Below, piece after piece: positions 6,287 to 7,052 of a DNA stretch of 7,052 nucleotides. Positions within the stretch are counted from its first letter, which is position 1. Every line of letters starts with the position of its first letter. The notes beneath the pieces are model-generated. The model saw nothing but the letters and a program-made list of their open reading frames with translations, had not been told where the DNA came from and made no database searches. The position numbers were made by a program, and so were the translations under genes. Source of the DNA: Armatimonadota bacterium (GTDB lineage: Bacteria; Armatimonadota; Armatimonadia; Armatimonadales; Armatimonadaceae); assembly GCA_014381035.1 (NCBI GenBank), contig JACMIS010000539.1, forward strand, positions 1 to 7,052, read 5' to 3'.

Positions 6287-6308
6287 GTGTGTCTCTGTGT
6301 GAAATAAT
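6279..6308 (+). promoter_or_regulatory. Possible promoter of the 6370 gene overlapping the terminator
   Basis: TTGTTT (6279-6284) and AATAAT (6303-6308) are 18 nt apart. The -35 box would lie inside the right arm of the terminator hairpin. A promoter is expected here because the strong terminator isolates the downstream gene. The -10 box matches consensus at five of six positions, but the region is T- and A-rich and such matches are common. Confidence 0.35.
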
Positions 6309-6354
6309 GCAAACCGGGTAAATATCCCGATTCTTTTCGCGGTAACCTGTTTCC

Positions 6355-6360
6355 GGAGGA
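6355..6360 (+). promoter_or_regulatory. Ribosome-binding site GGAGGA of the 6370 gene
   Basis: A near-perfect Shine-Dalgarno lies 9 nt upstream of ATG 6370, the strongest in the window. It fixes that start and suggests high translation. Confidence 0.85.
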
Positions 6361-6369
6361 AAAAACCGA

Positions 6370-7052
6370 ATGCGAAAGTTAAGCGCAGTTTTGTTTGTCG
6401 TGTCTTTGTTTTTTGTTTCTTTAGTACGCCCCGTGTCGGCGCAGGGACGCCCCGCTGAAAAGGGTGCCGTCGGGAATACCATCCATTTCACGCTAAAAGC
6501 CGAGGAGAGCAAAGATATCGCTATCTCGTTGCCGAAAGGCGATTATGTCATCCAGGCAGACCTGAAACTGGTTGAGCAAAAAGATACCAACATGCAGATG
6601 GAAGTGGATCTTTTGAAGACGAACGGGGTAATGGTGGAAAAGCGCGTCCTTTTCGCGAACGCGGTTCACCGCGTCGCACGCGTCGCCAAGCCGCTCCGGC
6701 TCGTCAAACCGTTGGGCGCACGCCTGCGGGTAACGAATGATTCCGAGCCCATGGAATTCTGGCTGACCGTGATTCCGGCGGCAAAGCGCACATTCCTGCC
6801 CCTCGCCTATTCCAGCGAGGCGATAGGAACACTCGGAATCGGCGAGGCGAATGGCAAAGGCGGGATGCTCGCCAAATCCCCCGAGGATGGTTTTTATCAC
6901 TACCACAAAGTGGCATTACCAGCAGGCAGATACGACATCAGTCTGTATTTGAAGCAAACGAACGGCGTAAGTTCGAACCTGCAGGGTGCCGTGACCCTCC
7001 TGGACACGTTCGGTGCCCCGGACAAGACAGATTGGAAATTGACCGTGAACGA
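6370..7052 (+). CDS. Secreted protein with two beta-rich repeats, function unknown (3' partial)
   Basis: The frame is open for 227 codons to the window edge. Residues 1-24 form a signal peptide: MRKL, a hydrophobic core (VLFVVSLFFVSLV), then PVSA with likely cleavage before Q25. The mature part contains no cysteine and no catalytic motif I recognise. It carries an internal duplication: residues 54-86 and 183-215 align without gaps at an offset of 129 residues, sharing L-P-x-G-x-Y-x-I, then L-K, N-x-Q, V-x-L-L, T and G (14 identities in 33 positions). Each copy begins LPxGxY, a pattern common in extracellular beta-sandwich modules. Between them, AKPLRLVKPLGARLRVTNDS and EFWLTVIPA look strand-rich. 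Probably a periplasmic, surface or exported structural or binding protein; this is inference. It is transcriptionally separate from the protease because of the terminator between them. Confidence 0.88.
   Translation, partial: MRKLSAVLFVVSLFFVSLVRPVSAQGRPAEKGAVGNTIHFTLKAEESKDIAISLPKGDYVIQADLKLVEQKDTNMQMEVDLLKTNGVMVEKRVLFANAVHRVARVAKPLRLVKPLGARLRVTNDSEPMEFWLTVIPAAKRTFLPLAYSSEAIGTLGIGEANGKGGMLAKSPEDGFYHYHKVALPAGRYDISLYLKQTNGVSSNLQGAVTLLDTFGAPDKTDWKLTVN

Noticed and set aside
6493..6906. 137-codon minus-strand ORF opposite the secreted repeat protein
   Set aside because: The + strand frame has a strong ribosome site, signal peptide and internal repeat, so the antisense frame is a shadow.
1..7052. 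CRISPR array, tRNA, rRNA, insertion sequence or integration site
   Set aside because: No regularly spaced repeats, cloverleaf-like sequence, transposase motif, terminal inverted repeats or target duplications were seen by reading both strands.

Overview
This window is chromosomal-looking DNA with strong G/C preference at third codon positions in its genes. All intact genes lie on the + strand and at least four encode membrane, periplasmic or secreted products. The envelope proteins (CHASE2 sensor cyclase, FecR-domain protein, matrixin-type protease) suggest a free-living bacterium with a Gram-negative-style envelope. The overall flavour recalls Armatimonadota or a similar phylum, but that is a weak guess and nothing in the window fixes the taxonomy.

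Layout. (1) Positions 1-1376: the 3' part of a gene whose first visible residues look like the end of a phosphomannomutase, continuing in frame and without a stop into a complete class I mannose-6-phosphate isomerase. (2) Positions 1377-1923: no intact gene. The first part (1385-1744, minus strand) is a decayed TetR-family regulator with an in-frame stop inside its HTH and most of its ligand domain missing. The rest is the leader of the next operon, including a possible 15-codon upstream ORF. (3) Positions 1942-5087: a two-gene operon of a CHASE2-class III nucleotide cyclase and a single-pass FecR-domain protein, 2 nt apart. A 37-codon ORF follows immediately but is doubtful. (4) Positions 5203-5420: a regulatory stretch with dyads, a near-consensus sigma70-type promoter (TTGTTC-17-TATAAT) and a possibly folded leader. 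(5) Positions 5421-6206: an exported matrixin-like zinc protease, followed by a strong intrinsic terminator at 6245-6286. (6) Positions 6370-7052 (cut by the window end): a secreted protein with an N-terminal signal peptide and two copies of a beta-rich repeat, function unknown.

How the genes may work together. The cyclase and FecR protein form the most coherent unit: two membrane proteins with large extracytoplasmic domains, translated together, plausibly coupling an envelope or ligand signal to a cyclic nucleotide. There is no sigma factor next to FecR, so the usual FecI/FecR arrangement does not apply here. The PMM-ManA polypeptide would link fructose-6-P to mannose-1-P through two consecutive steps in GDP-mannose supply. 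The protease and the repeat protein have their own transcription signals and no demonstrated link to the cyclase operon. No CRISPR array, tRNA, rRNA, transposase or phage gene was recognised.
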